Below are positions 24,900 to 36,633 of a stretch of 64,000 bases of DNA, in pieces; within the stretch, counting starts at the first letter, position 1; each line of letters begins with the position of its first letter. A program made the position numbers and the translations under genes. The notes below the pieces were generated by a model. The model had not been told where the DNA came from. It was given only the letters and a program-made list of their open reading frames with translations, and searched no databases. The DNA is taken from positions 243,294,448 to 243,358,447 of the forward strand of contig JBOZIK010000001.1 in assembly GCA_051453625.1 (NCBI GenBank), read 5' to 3'. The stretch is from Welwitschia mirabilis (Eukaryota; Gnetophyta; Gnetopsida; Welwitschiales).

Positions 24900-26600
24900 T
24901 ATTTTTGTTTTTTCCTAATAAGATCTTTCCACAACTTAGAATACTTAGGTTTTTCTTCCAAAGGTTTTGAAAATGATAAATTAATATTCACATTTTACAT
25001 TAAGGCTTTTAAATAATCATTAAAAATAGGATTTGTGTTTAATCTATTACGCCAAGGGGTAGTAAGTTTCTTATATGAAGAATTTTTCTTTTTGTTATTT
25101 AATGGAGAAGAAAAAGAATGATTTTCTAAAATTTTTATATCCTTTTATTCATCATTTTTATCACTTTATGATGTAGAGGCCTCATGGATGGAAGCTATTG
25201 TCTTATTTTTACTTCTTGTTATCACCTTAAATCTTTCTTAATTTTGTTTGGATTGGTAAAAGTTAAGTGGTAAGTGACCCTTGTAGTAGTTGGTTAGCAA
25301 GCATAGTTTGTTGTAAAATACTCACAAGATTTTCAATGTTGTAATTTATTCTTTATTCTACTTTTCTCAATTCATCAATGGAATTTCTAAGTGGATCACC
25401 TTAGTTTTGTGAATTGGATAAGCTTTCTTGATTATTCAAGTTATTTGATTGGAATTTTATGTCTTCAAATCTCTTTCTAAATGGTTGGAAGTTAGGATGA
25501 TTTGTTTCAAAATATTTAAAGTTGGATTGTCCACTCATTCTAGGTTGAAAAATATTATGATTTTGAATTTAACTTTGGTTTTGATTTTGGTTTGAAGACT
25601 TTTGATTAAAGGCATACACTTCCTTATAGATTATTTCTTTATAAGTTGAAAGTAAAGGAAACTCTTTTATAACATGATAGTTATCTTTACACAAATCACA
25701 AGTTGAATCTATTTTTAGTTGCCACCTTTGCATCTAAAATCATTTGAGTGTCTTTTTCTAAAGTTGAGGCAAAATCTTTAATGACATTTGTTATTTCTTT
25801 TTTAATTCTTATTTCTTCTTTTTCTTGTTCAACCTCCTTAAGATCTTTAATGATTTAGCCTATAGTTCAATTTTCTTTAGATGAGGGTTTAGGCCAAGTT
25901 TAACTCACTTCCACCAACTCTTCCAATACTGTTCAAGCATTTTCTAAGGAAAGGTTTAACAAATTTTCTTCACACAAAAAATCAAATAGTTGCTTTATTT
26001 CACCATTAAGTGCACTATAAAAGTAGTCTACCAATGCTTCTTGAGAAAATATATCTATAGGTTTTGAATGCAAAGCAATGAAAAATCTTTCATGGGTAGA
26101 GGTATAATCTTCATTAGACTATTATTGGAAGTTGGTTATTTCTTTCTTACATTTTCTAATGGTGGTTTTACTCATGAATCTCATAATGAAGGCTTCTTGA
26201 ACTTAACTCTATAATTTTAAACTTTTCTAAGAAATCATTCTTAATCAAAGTTTATCTTTTACCTTTTAAAATAATGAAAAAGATGACCATGTAAGTTCTA
26301 TCACTTATTCTTTTCTTATTATTTCCTTAAGTGAGTACTAATTATGCTATATCGACAATGTACTGTAAATGGTTTTCATCAAGTTCTCCACTAAAAATGA
26401 GCATTTAGATTTCTAAATTCAACATCATCATCGAGAGGTAAATCAAAGGGGGTTTGGATTTTACAATTTTTTTTATTAGTGATTAGATCTCTAAGGGTGA
26501 CATTTGCATTAGGTTTAATAGGTGCGATCATAGGGTTCCCAATGACAAGAGGTGGATTAGGTAAATGAGTTTTCTTTTACTTTTGTAATAATCTAGATAT
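24900..26600 (-). pseudogene. Gag of Athila-like copy 1
   Basis: Capsid/nucleocapsid gene. From the 5' end (26,530 downward) there is a block L-R-D-L-I-T, then P-F-D-L-P-L-D-D-D. The middle (about 26,060-25,880) has Y-F-Y-S-A-L-N-G-E and L-F-D-F-L-C-E, a signature of Athila-type Gag. A zinc knuckle lies at 25,702-25,652: C-D-L-C-K-D-N-Y-H-V-I-K-E-F, matching CX2CX4HX4C with the last Cys changed to Phe. After it comes an Asn/Gln-rich linker (25,640-25,400). There are many stops at Gln positions. Confidence 0.75.
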
Positions 26601-27236
26601 GTTTAGAAATTGAAAACTATCATTGATACAATATTCTGAAAAATTTTCTCTCACAAAATTAGACTCTAAATAAATAGAAGTAAAAATTTCTAGAATTTTT
26701 TAAGTTTATGTATTATTGCTATGCATACCTTAAGTTAGTTTTAAAATTAATCAAACTTCTCAAATATGTTTCTTTATAAATAGTTATTCTTTACCATGTA
26801 TACTCAGTTTTTAATACATAGAGTATCGTTCCTACAGTCGTCTAAATAATAGTATGAATGATAGAAACATTAAAAACACAAAAAAAGGAAAAAGCAAAAA
26901 ATAAAAACATGAAACTAACAAACATAAAAAACACATATAGTAGACTATTATTCACCTAAATCATCTGGATGATAAAAGGGATGGTAAGAAAAACCCTGAA
27001 AATTTTTGAAAGAATAAAAAACTAAAAACTCAAGGCATAGAAGTCGTCGTCATCATACATCATCTAGATGGCAAAAAATATGACAAAGCTTTTATTATAG
27101 AATAGGAAAACTAAAACTTATGAAAAGAAAACCTATACTACTACAGATAAAAATACAATGGTACTGCAGGTAAACGTTTAAGCTGAGATCCAAATACTCA
27201 CCTGAGCAATGACAACTCTCAAACTTCAAGTAACAT

Positions 27237-27254
27237 TCCTTGAAAATGGTGCTA
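27237..27254 (-). other. Primer-binding site, copy 1
   Basis: The minus strand next to the 5' LTR reads TAGCACCATTTTCAAGGA, a decayed version of the tRNA-Asp-type site better kept in copy 2. Three bases separate it from the LTR end. Confidence 0.55.
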
Positions 27255-27257
27255 AGA

Positions 27258-28347
27258 TGTTGCAGTATGTATTTGTATAAATGATTATGCTTAATAAGAT
27301 CCTATTATTTACAAATAAAATAGATATTTGCATAATATAACATACTAATATAGATAGGAGTTGACCCAAATTTTATAATCTGTCAAAGGCCTAAGCTAGA
27401 GAAAGAGAATTGATTTTCACTAGAAACACTTTATATTCTATCAACAAAAATAAAGTCCAATGCAGAAAAAACACAATGTAATACACTTGTGCAGAGTTAA
27501 TTTAGGAAAATAAAATAGCAATGTATCTAAACTAATAATGCTCAACCTTGATAAAGGTTTCTCTTATAACCTATATCACTTAAGAAACTATCACTAAATT
27601 AGAAGCAATATAAACTATGAGGGATAAGAACAAACAAGCATAGGAAATGGAAAAGAAGTCTTTGTATTAATTGAACCACATCTGTGTTACAAAGTGGCCG
27701 CATCTCAATGGAAAAAGCATAGCCCAACACCAAGGAATTCATCTTCCTATAACTACTAAGGATGGCTGTCTAATCCTTTGACCTCTTGTCATGAGAATTT
27801 CTAGTGCAAAAAAAGACAAAATGGAGTCGAGGATGGAATCGATACTTATGATAATCATCACATAAACTACAAGATAGATAAATAGGCATGGGCACAACCC
27901 TAATGGCTACGTAAGAAATACATAAATAAGTGGCAAAGGTTAGGTAAATGTTCAGTGGAACATTACAATAGATGACATCCTACTAGTCATCCAAATAATA
28001 TAAGGGATGATGCCATCTGATAAGTAATCTATGTCATCTGTCAACTGATCATAGTCAACATCCTCATTGGCTTTAATGTTCTATCATTTGTACTATCATT
28101 TGGATGGTAAGATGGATGATATGATTTTGCAAGTATTCATCTAATGCATCAGCCTCAATATTTGCAGAAAGTTTGTCTTAAGGTAGGAAGTAATGGGAAC
28201 TTCTTCAAATGCTATAAAATGTCATAGAGATTGTATGTTTTTGTATCTTTCATATTAGCTCTCTATTATCATGGAAATCTATCATAAATTTATCTATTAT
28301 CCTATAAAACTACTTAAAATACCCTATAAAATATATGTAATTTGCCA
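27258..28347 (-). repeat. 5' LTR of Athila-like copy 1
   Basis: Aligns end to end with 13,526-14,618. Plus-strand ends are tgttgcagta and aatttgcca. Substitutions between the two LTRs are frequent, mostly C/T and A/G. This implies an old insertion whose relative age could be computed. Confidence 0.85.
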
Positions 28348-28828
28348 ATGAAACACCTAGAAGGATGATAAATTAAAATTATTAAAGACTTTATGACTTT
28401 ATAGATATAAATAATAATCATGTAGGAGAATAACAATCATCTTAAGAATTTAGAACAATGATATTATATGATTTCTTAAAGAGCTTAAGCTTTTGTAAGA
28501 AATATAAATACATAAAGTAATGCCTTATAATTGGATACCCTTTAAAATAATCAAATCTCCAACCACATTATTCATCCTAAATTATATGATTATATAAAAT
28601 TAAAGTAAAAATTCATATTCGTAACTTATATCTAGTAAACCTTATCTATTAAAAATAAAGAAAAGGAATAAACTTGATTATGTACTTTAAGTTATAAATT
28701 AGAACCAATCACCTCATAATGATAACCATGTCCTTTCTAATATCCTAAAATTATTTCTAAGTTTAAACTTTAATAATATTTATCCTATTTTCAAATGTAC
28801 TCTCATAAAAATTTCTACTCTTTTTAGA
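28348..28828 (+). other. Chromovirus leader (LTR end or 5' UTR)
   Basis: AT-rich sequence between the Athila-like insertion and chromovirus gag. The LTR end and primer site should lie here or in 12,790-13,525, but no convincing match to TGGTATCAGAGC was found. Confidence 0.45.
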
Positions 28829-29900
28829 TGCCTTGTTATCATTAGTCGAATCTTGAGGCTAGATTAGTTGCACTAAGTAATCAACATTAAGAGAAGTTAC
28901 AAGAGAGTCATCAACCTACTAATGGAAATAAACCTTCATTTAACTCTAATTCAAAAGAACTGATAAATACATTTATGTAGTTCCTATCACAAATAGTAAA
29001 TCAAGGTTAAAACCCACAAGTGAAAAATGGTATTAATGAACCTAAGGGAGGGAGTATGAGAAAATTAATTCTAAATTTTATTAATCTCAATCCATCAAAT
29101 TTTGTAATCCTTTCAAAGTAGAAGAATGATTATATGATGCTGAAAAGGATATAGGTACCATAATATGTAATGAATACAAAGAGGCTTCCTTAGCTATTTA
29201 TATGTTATAAAGAGAAGATATCCTATGGTGGAAAATGGAAATGACCAATTTAGGAAATATAGAACTTTTATAGAGGGAATTTGAGTACATCTTTAAGGAG
29301 AGGCATATCACCAAGTTCTATATTCACTAAAAGGATAGAAAATTTTAAAATCTAAGACAGATCCATAACGTGACCATAGCATCTCATGAGTGTAAAAGAA
29401 TTATTAAGACATATGTCACATATGCATTTAGATTCAGAAGATAAAGTAGATTTCTTTATTAATAGTCTTCTTCCTTATATTATTACAAAATTATCCATGT
29501 TTCAACCTAAGAATTTAGTAGAGGTTATAGAAAAGGCAAAATAAAATAAAATTAGCAGAGATAATAAGAAATTAAGAAAACAATTCTTTTACAGGATCAT
29601 ATCCTTAAGGGAAATTGATTATAAATGTCTTATCAAAATAATAATTGGCACTTCAGTAAAAATAATATCAGTAGTAGTAATAGAAGAAATAGGAATTTTA
29701 ATCAACCAAAGTAGACTACATTAAAAATAAACTAGAATATTCCTTATCAAGGCTATGTAAGTAATCAACCTTAAAGGTCTAATTTCCTATAAATTCCTAG
29801 TCAGTATTAGTACAAAAACTAATATAATAATCTATATGGATGCTATAATTATAAAAGAAATCATAGGATGAAAGAATATCCATTAGGTTATAAGGATCAT
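28829..29900 (+). pseudogene. Gag of chromovirus
   Basis: Frame starts near an ATG at 28,829 (M-P-C-Y-H, then S-N-L-E-A-R-L). From 29,070 comes the retrotransposon Gag domain: F-I-N-L-N-P-S-N-F, K-V-E-E, then L-W/W-W-K-M-E around 29,230, F-K-E-R-H-I near 29,300 and K-D-R-K-F. Near 29,835-29,882 is a zinc knuckle decayed to G-C-Y-N-Y-K-R-N-H-R-M-K-E-Y-P: the second and fourth Cys read Tyr, both G-to-A changes. Stops replace Trp and Gln codons. It would form the capsid. Confidence 0.75.
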
Positions 29901-29974
29901 TCTAGATAATAAGTAGATCATCAAGGATTAAAAATCATTTCTCAATCAATAGAATGATTTAGATAATAGTAGAT

Positions 29975-30340
29975 AATAAAGAGGTGCAATTCCATAGCTC
30001 TATCATAGAAGGTAAAGATTTACTTAGTAATAAATAATTAATTATTTTATTTAATTATAGAGTAACTCATTACTTCATATCTCCTAGAATTGTTATAAAA
30101 GAAAATTTATGTTGTGCTCCAATTGAGGGATGCATAAAGCTAGCAAATGGATCTATGTCTAAGGTTAATAAACAAGTCTAAAACTATACTTTATCCATAA
30201 GTAAAGGAGATTTTTAGATATAACCAATTATTATTAACTTAGAAAAATATGACATTGTTTTAGATATGAATTATTTAATGTAAAATAGAGCAATTATAAA
30301 TTGTGAAAAACATCAGGTATAAATAATGAATCATGATTAA
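29975..30340 (+). pseudogene. Aspartic protease of chromovirus
   Basis: After a short linker the frame reads F-N-Y-R-V-T-H-Y-F-I-S-P near 30,048-30,086. Chromovirus proteases have F-D-S-x-A-T-H-S-F-I-S here, so the catalytic Asp reads Asn. Downstream are L-A-N-G-S-M-S-K (about 30,145) and E-K-Y-D-I-V-L-D-M-N-Y-L (about 30,240-30,275), matching the I-L-G-M-D-W-L block of the family. Confidence 0.7.
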
Positions 30341-30529
30341 AGACTAATATTTTAATATCCTTACAAATTATTACTAAAGAATTTAATTAATGCAAATCAT
30401 ATAAAAAAGAAATTAAAAGAGGATCATCAATTTATATGTTATACCTGAAATCAAGTAGCTAGAAGAGAGGAGGAACTTTAGTAAAAAATATATCAATAGT
30501 CCAAGAATATCTTGATGTATTTATAACAA

Positions 30530-31400
30530 AATTACTAGAAATTCCACCACTTTGGGAAGTTGTGTTTTTCATTGAATTAATCTTAGAAATAAAACTAATT
30601 GTTAAGGTGTCATATAGAATGTCTTTTACAAAAATAAAAGAATTAAATATTTAACTTGAAAGTTGTTATAAAAAGGCCTCATTCATCCTAGTGTATCAGC
30701 ATGGAATCATCTATATTATTTATAAAGAAGAAAGATGAAATACTAGGATTATTTATTAATTATAAATAGATAAATAAGGTTACTATTAAGAACAAGTATT
30801 TGCTATTAGAAATAGATGACCTTTTTTGTTGGCTCAAGAAACCTAAAGTGTTCTCAAAAGATAATCTAAAATATATATATCTTCAAGTTCCAATTAAGAA
30901 ATAATATATTCATAAAAAAGCATGTAGAAACCATGATAGGTATTACACGTTTATTATTATGCCTTTTGTTTTAACTAATGCCTAGTATTTATGAGTCTTA
31001 TGAATTATATTTTTTAACCACATCTTGATTCCTTTGTAATAGTATTTATTGATGATATCCTCATTTATTTCAAAACTTATGAAAGCATGAGAGACACTTG
31101 TAAATAGTATTACAAATTTTACAGAATTATTAATTATATGCTAACATTAAAAAATGCACTTTTTGGAAGGAATTCATTTAATTTTTAGGTCATATAATAT
31201 TTAAGAAAGATATATCAGTGGATTAAGATAAAGTTAGAGAAATTAAAAAATAGCCAACATCTACAAATATTACTAAGGTTGGAGGATTTTTTAGTCTTAT
31301 TAAGTACTATTATCAATTCATCTTTAACTTTTCTAAAATCACTTCTTCATTAACAAGCCTTTTAAAGAAATATAAAGACTTTCAATGGATAGGAAAATGT
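30530..31400 (+). pseudogene. Reverse transcriptase of chromovirus
   Basis: RT blocks in order: an entry with V-S-Y-R-M-S near 30,610; a fragment equivalent to K-K-D-G near 30,730; and the catalytic box V-I-V-F-I-D-D-I-L-I-Y at 31,036-31,065, with both Asp retained. The thumb region follows (31,200-31,340). Frameshifts and stops lie between the blocks. Linked in order to protease upstream and RNase H downstream. Confidence 0.8.
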
Positions 31401-31469
31401 AAGTAGTTATTTGATTATCTTAAAGAATCCATAACTACTGCTTCTGTCTTAACAATGTTAGATGATTCA

Positions 31470-31830
31470 AAGACATTTTCAATTTATATTGATGCATCTA
31501 GATAAGGCCTTAAAGCTACTCTTGATTAAGATAAAAAAGTAATATCTTATGGATCTAGATAACTTAAAACACATAAGAGAAATTATTGTATTTATGATCT
31601 TCAATTAACTATAGTAAGATTTACTTTAAAGTTTTAAAAGAATTCTCTCTATGATGTAAAGTTTCAAGTTTGGACAAATCATAAGAGTCTAAAATACATT
31701 TTTACTCAACCAAAATTAAATCTTAGATAAAGAAGATGGATCAAATTTCTATGTGATTTTTATCTAGAGAATTTATATATGAATCTTATAGAAATAAGAT
31801 TACAGATGCTCTTAGTAGATGAAATTATCT
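31470..31830 (+). pseudogene. RNase H of chromovirus
   Basis: At 31,480 the frame reads S-I-Y-I-D-A-S-R, then V-I-S-Y-G-S-R, L-K-T-H-K-R-N-Y and, near 31,670-31,740, H-K-S-L-K-Y-I-F-T-Q and R-R-W-I-K-F-L. These are standard chromovirus RNase H landmarks. Four in-frame stops replace Gln or Trp codons. The first catalytic Asp is intact. Confidence 0.85.
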
Positions 31831-31899
31831 CAAAGTAATAACAAAAATTTAAATCCAAATTCCTATCATTATTTTAAAGAGATTAAAAAGAATAATAAT

Positions 31900-32740
31900 T
31901 ATTAAAAATTGAAGGACCAATTATAAAAATTAATGAATTCAAAGCATTTTTAGTATTAATTCACATGACATTATCATATTCAAAGGAAGATTTTTTATTC
32001 CTAATATAGATGGAATTAAACATATGCTAATGTGTGGATTTCATAATCCACCTATAGTAGTTCATATTCAAGGAACTAAAATGTATCAAGACATGAAATC
32101 AAAATTTTGATAGCCATAGATGAAAAACAATATAGCAAGATTTATATCAAGGTGTCTTAACTATTAACAAGTTAAAGCAGAACACAAAAATCTAGTAGGA
32201 TTAGTTTATTTTTATGATATTTTAGAATATAGATGGAATGTGATCTTCATCAACTTTATTATAGGACTTTCAAAAACTCAAATAGGTAATGACTCTATTA
32301 TGGTAATAATTGATAGAGAAACTAAGTTAGCTTATTTCATCTCAGTTAGATATACTCAAGATGCCAAGGATATAGCTAAAATATATGCTTAAAATGTTAT
32401 TTAGTTGTATATAATGCCTTTAGTAATTATTTCTTATAGAAATTCAAAATTTGCTTCTAAATTTTGGTAAGAATTACAAATGGATTAGGAACCAAATTAA
32501 ATATGAGTGCTACATTTCATCTTTAAATAGATGGTCAAGCAGAAACATGTATTCTAACTAATCCCAAAAGTTGGGAAGAGTGCCTACCATTGGTAGAATT
32601 TACATATAATAATAGTTATTAGAGTTTAATTTAAATGGATCCATTTGAAGCCCTATATTATATGAAATGTATAGCACCCAATTCATAGATAAGATTTAAA
32701 GAAAGATTAATTATAACACTAAAAATATTACAAGAAATGA
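31900..32740 (+). pseudogene. Integrase of chromovirus
   Basis: The zinc-binding end is seen at 32,140-32,190 (R-C-L-N-Y, then Q-V-K-A-E-H), with one Cys now Tyr. The core follows: G-N-D-S-I-M-V-I-I-D-R near 32,285-32,320, A-K-D-I-A-K-I-Y, then S-Y-R-N-S-K-F at about 32,430, where the family has S-D-R-D-S-K-F. The second catalytic Asp is therefore lost. Downstream are L-V-E-F and Y-N-N-S-Y (32,592-32,620). It would insert element DNA into chromatin. Confidence 0.8.
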
Positions 32741-33230
32741 AAAATAAAATAAGGATCATCAAGGATAGACTTAAAGAAGAAATAGATAGCCAAAAGATAT
32801 ATGTAAATCATTAAAGAAGAGATCTTAGATCCAAGATAGGTGATAATGTATTTCTTAAAGTGTCATCAATGAAATCAATAATGACAAGAGTTAAGAGATT
32901 AAAATTATCTCCTTGATTCATTAGACTATTTGAAATATTATAAAGAATTGGCCCTATTTCATACAAAAGTGTTCTACATCCTTAATTATTACACATGCAT
33001 GATGTTTTCCATGTAAGTATTATAAAGTATTATATTGCAATTTCTTCTCATGTATTAAAATGATCTCATATTCAAGTGGAAGTTGATTGTTTAACTATAG
33101 AGAAGTTAGAAGTACTATTGGACCAAGGAACTATTAATTTATGAAATAGGAAGATCCATAAGTGAAGATAAAGTACAGTATAGTGTTGATGAAGCCACTT
33201 GAGAGCTAGAGGAAATAATAAAAAATTAAT
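32741..33230 (+). pseudogene. Integrase C-terminus with chromodomain-like tail
   Basis: From 32,845: G-D-N-V-F-L-K-V-S, then F-E-I-L-Q-R-I-G-P near 32,930, H-D-V-F-H-V-S around 33,000 and L-K-stop-S-H-I-Q-V-E near 33,055. At about 33,190-33,220 it reads S-V-D-E-A-T-stop-E-L-E-E, the end of a chromodomain with TGG mutated to TGA. The chromodomain, which in chromoviruses targets insertion to particular chromatin, identifies the clade. Confidence 0.75.
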
Positions 33231-33316
33231 ACCTAGATCTTTCTGAATATGATAATATATAATTACGTATTTTTAAGATCTTTACATATCTTTATATCTA
33301 GGAATGAATTAGTCTA

Positions 33317-33328
33317 AGTTGGAAAGGA
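33317..33328 (+). other. Polypurine tract of chromovirus
   Basis: The text aagttggaaagga lies directly before the 3' LTR start. It is not pure purine now, but position and G/A-richness fit the plus-strand primer. Confidence 0.55.
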
Positions 33329-36300
33329 TATCATATCCTATAATTTGTAAACCTTAATTGCTTAGATATTAATAATATTAACATTTTAATCAGATGATGA
33401 ATTACTCTTCTTTAAAGGCCTTATTAAAATATGATGGTATTTTAAATTAATTTTAGCTTTTAATTTTCATAATTTATCATGAAAATGATAATAATTATGT
33501 TAGAAAGTTTTCATAAGAAAAGCTATTTAAACAAGTAAAATTAAATAATTCCATGATGTAAGGAATTAAAATCAGATAATAAAACTAATAAATTAAAAAT
33601 TTCAAGAGGACATAATAATATATTTTATATCTTATTTAATCATTTCAATTCTTAGTAAATGTGATAGGTATACTATATTATGAATGAACATTTTCTTCCT
33701 TATGTTATGTGTTAGATAGATTTTATGCATTATGGAATAAATGAGCATATAAATAAGTACATGCACTTTTACCTAGAACTAAGAATGATAAATTAAAATA
33801 TTTACTCTACTATGAATTTTATCTTCTGAATATTTATAATGGCACTTAATTCATAACATATTTATTATTTTGTTCATTATAATTTTGAAGCGTTTATACC
33901 ATTATTCCACATGAAAATTTTGAGATTGTTACATTTATTCTTCTGATGCATGTCTTATATAAATTAAACTTACTTATAAGCCTATAAAGGATTAAGAAGA
34001 ATCTAGCATAAAGAAATGATGTATATAATTAACCTTCTAATTAAATCAAGGAAATTACTCATCCTAATTAGATGCATAAGTCATAAACATGATCTTTATT
34101 ATAATCTAATGTCACTTGTTACTTATCCCACTTATCAATGATAAATTATGGAATTTTGTAATCTTAAGTTATGTGCCTTTTGTTTAGCTATATATAGAGA
34201 TCCTTTCCTCTCTTACAAGAAGGAGACACTTTGCATTTTCCATGAAACTACTTTTTATTTTGTCCTCTCCATTTATTTTCAATCTCTTTCTTATGGAATT
34301 TGGAGCTTGAAAGATTGGATCTTAGAATTTTTGAGCTTAGATCTATCTCAATTTTTAATTTTTAACCATAAAGGACATACTAATATTTCCAAGTAAGTTA
34401 TTTACTTATGTTGTCCATATAATGTCTTTCAAATATTCTATTAGAGTGATATGTTATAGTATGCTAATGTTATAGTTACCTTAAAAATTGTATATTTTAT
34501 TTCATCCCATTAGCTCTCCCTAAGATGTTAGAAAGTTGTCAGGGTTTTTTATACTTGGTGATGAAGGTTACTAATGGATAATTATGGCTAAGTAACTAAG
34601 GGGTTTAATAAAAAATAAAATATTGGCTATCCATCTTTATCTTATATTGATAAATATAATAATATATCTTTCATTCATTATACATTAGGTCCATCTTATT
34701 AGGAGTAAACTTTGATCCTCAAAAATCTCTTTTAGACTAATTCTTCTTTATGATAATCCTAAGGAACATAGTAAATGGGTTTTTTGAATTGACTTGATTT
34801 TTATTTCTACATTAATTTGAATTACTAAATTTAGTTAAGATTTTTTACTCATTTAAACTATTTCATAACTAGTTGTAAAAACTTTAACATATTTCTTATA
34901 GTTAAATTTCTAGAATAGAGGCATAGATTAAAAACATTATAGCTTCTTAATTAGAAGGTATAACTTAGTGAAAATGATTTTATAAGTTTAAGATCATGGT
35001 ATGATTGTAAAAATGTAAAAATAATAAACTTTTATTTATCTATAGTTATTTTTAAGGATTTTTTTGTTAAATATTATTAGAAAATCAATATAAAAAATAC
35101 TAAGTAATTAACTTACATTTTTGTAAATTTAGATATCTAAAAACTTAAGTAGCCTAATTGTAGATAATTGAATAAGATTTTCAAGACATCTTGAGTTATT
35201 TAAAAACTCAAAGTTATTTAAATATTATGATCATTTTAGTGTAGTGTGGTAGGGTTGTAATTTTAGAAACTTTAACAATTTTTAACCTTAAATCATAACC
35301 TTAGAAATAATATTTTTACAATTTTAAAATGGTTTAAGTTAGTTTTTAATGATCCTATTATATGTCTAATTTATGATAAACTCCTATAATTTATTTTTTT
35401 TACTTCACACTTAATTAATTATTAATTTTTTATCATGATGTCTCCTTATAACTAAAAAATGTTATAATTAATTATTTAAATTATAGAAAAATTATGAAAT
35501 AAACTTATATAGGTAATTTGAATATACAAAATAAGTTTCCATCAATAGTCTTAAGTTACATTTCTTAAGAATAATTTATTATTAGGAAAAATACCTCTTT
35601 TACCTTTTTCTTTTATCTTACTTTGAATATGTATGCTTGTAAGGGTTTCACCTTTATAGTTTAAATGACATGAATAGTTTTAGATTTATTATTTATTTTC
35701 TTAATTTATGATATATCCATGTGAGTCTTAGATAAAGTATTATGTACTAATAATTATGCTTGATTTATACTTTCTTTTGTTTATATTTATTGATTCAATC
35801 TATGGAGATTATCATATGAGCATGAAAGAATGCTTTTAGGATTGACATAGCTCTAGGTATGGATTTTTTTAAAGTATATTATAAAGATGTTATATGATAC
35901 ATTTTAAATATTTTTATTATTATTAAAATAAAAAAATAAATATTTTCTATATTTACATTTTCATTCTTGTTATCTTAATTATAAAGATGTTATAATATGC
36001 TTGTTTTCACTTTTTTAATGGTTTCTATAAAATGAACCTAATGATGATTAGAATTATTAGATAAATAATCCATTGAATATTCATATTCGTCAGATTCATT
36101 AGCATGCATTTTTGTAGTGTATTTATTGAATATGATTAAATTCAGATAATCCTAATTTCATCCTCATACTTGGATTCCATCACCAAGGTAGGTTGAATTG
36201 GATTTTTTTTATAATACCATTCTGGAAGTAGATTTGATCATTACTCTCCTATTCTACCCATGTATAAACTTACTTCAACTTAATATCTTGAGCCTTTAGC

Positions 36301-36633
36301 ATTAATAAATCATGTTACACCATCCATAGATTTTTCAAGGAAGTAGGAGTTATTTGTAAGCATGCATCCACCTCGCTTACTACCTATCACTTGTATGAGG
36401 GGTATATCAAGGTGAAATGTAAGCCTATGAAGTTGATCTAATTATATTTGTATAGTTTAAAACCTAAAGTAGAACCAAATTATGTGCAAAGGATGGCCAA
36501 ATATCTAATTGGAATGTCATTAATAGGAATTGAATCTTCTATTATATTGGTTAGGTATTATTCTTAAACTTACCATGTATGTTTACAATAAGCTTACATT
36601 TTCTTAAATATTTACAAAATATTATTTTATGTG
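33329..36633 (+). repeat. 3' LTR of chromovirus, cut by copy 2
   Basis: Matches 9,444-12,790 over its full 3.3 kb with scattered small insertions/deletions and many transitions, and stops exactly where the Athila-like copy 2 LTR starts. The end of the LTR is missing in this window. The 82-codon frame at 34,148-34,396 lies wholly within this LTR and has no family features. Confidence 0.8.
34189..34197 (+). promoter_or_regulatory. TATA box of chromovirus 3' LTR
   Basis: Counterpart of 10,298-10,304, in the same conserved context (tagctatatatagagatcc). Confidence 0.6.

Larger units (their letters stand above)
13526..28347 (-). mobile_element. Athila-like Ty3/gypsy element, copy 1
   Basis: A complete but decayed minus-strand element of 14.8 kb, with LTRs of about 1.09 kb at each end, inserted antisense into the chromovirus. 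Reading from right to left: 5' LTR, tRNA-Asp-type primer site, gag, aspartic protease, RT, RNase H, integrase, a second RNase H-integrase segment, non-coding stretch, extra 3' reading frame, 3' LTR. The protease start (A-S-V-N), RT block and insertion of an extra reading frame after integrase suit the Athila branch of non-chromodomain plant gypsy elements. No clear 5-bp target duplication remains (tctag on the left, atgaa on the right). Confidence 0.85.
9444..36633 (+). mobile_element. Chromovirus (Ty3/gypsy), nested and interrupted
   Basis: Plus-strand chromovirus reconstructed from its parts: 5' LTR from 9,444; interruption by antisense Athila-like copy 1 at 13,526-28,347; gag from about 28,829; then protease, RT, RNase H, integrase and a chromodomain-like C-terminus ending near 33,230; polypurine tract; 3' LTR from 33,329, cut at 36,633 by Athila-like copy 2. 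Coding order and domain content match plant chromoviruses with long LTRs (Tekay/Del type); that lineage name is inferred from the long LTR and chromodomain tail. Ignoring the nested insertion, the visible element is about 12.4 kb. No open frame survives. The rest of the 3' LTR is not found beyond copy 2, so a deletion probably removed it. Confidence 0.8.

Noticed and set aside
13521-28352. Target-site duplication of Athila-like copy 1
   Set aside because: The flanks tctag and atgaa do not match; age or misplaced ends prevent a claim.
28831-28845. Met-tRNA primer site of the chromovirus (ttgttatcattag)
   Set aside because: Only partial match, and the same bases are read as the start of gag.
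34148-34396. 82-codon frame starting with Met
   Set aside because: It lies inside the chromovirus 3' LTR, across the TATA region. The 5' LTR copy does not keep it open.
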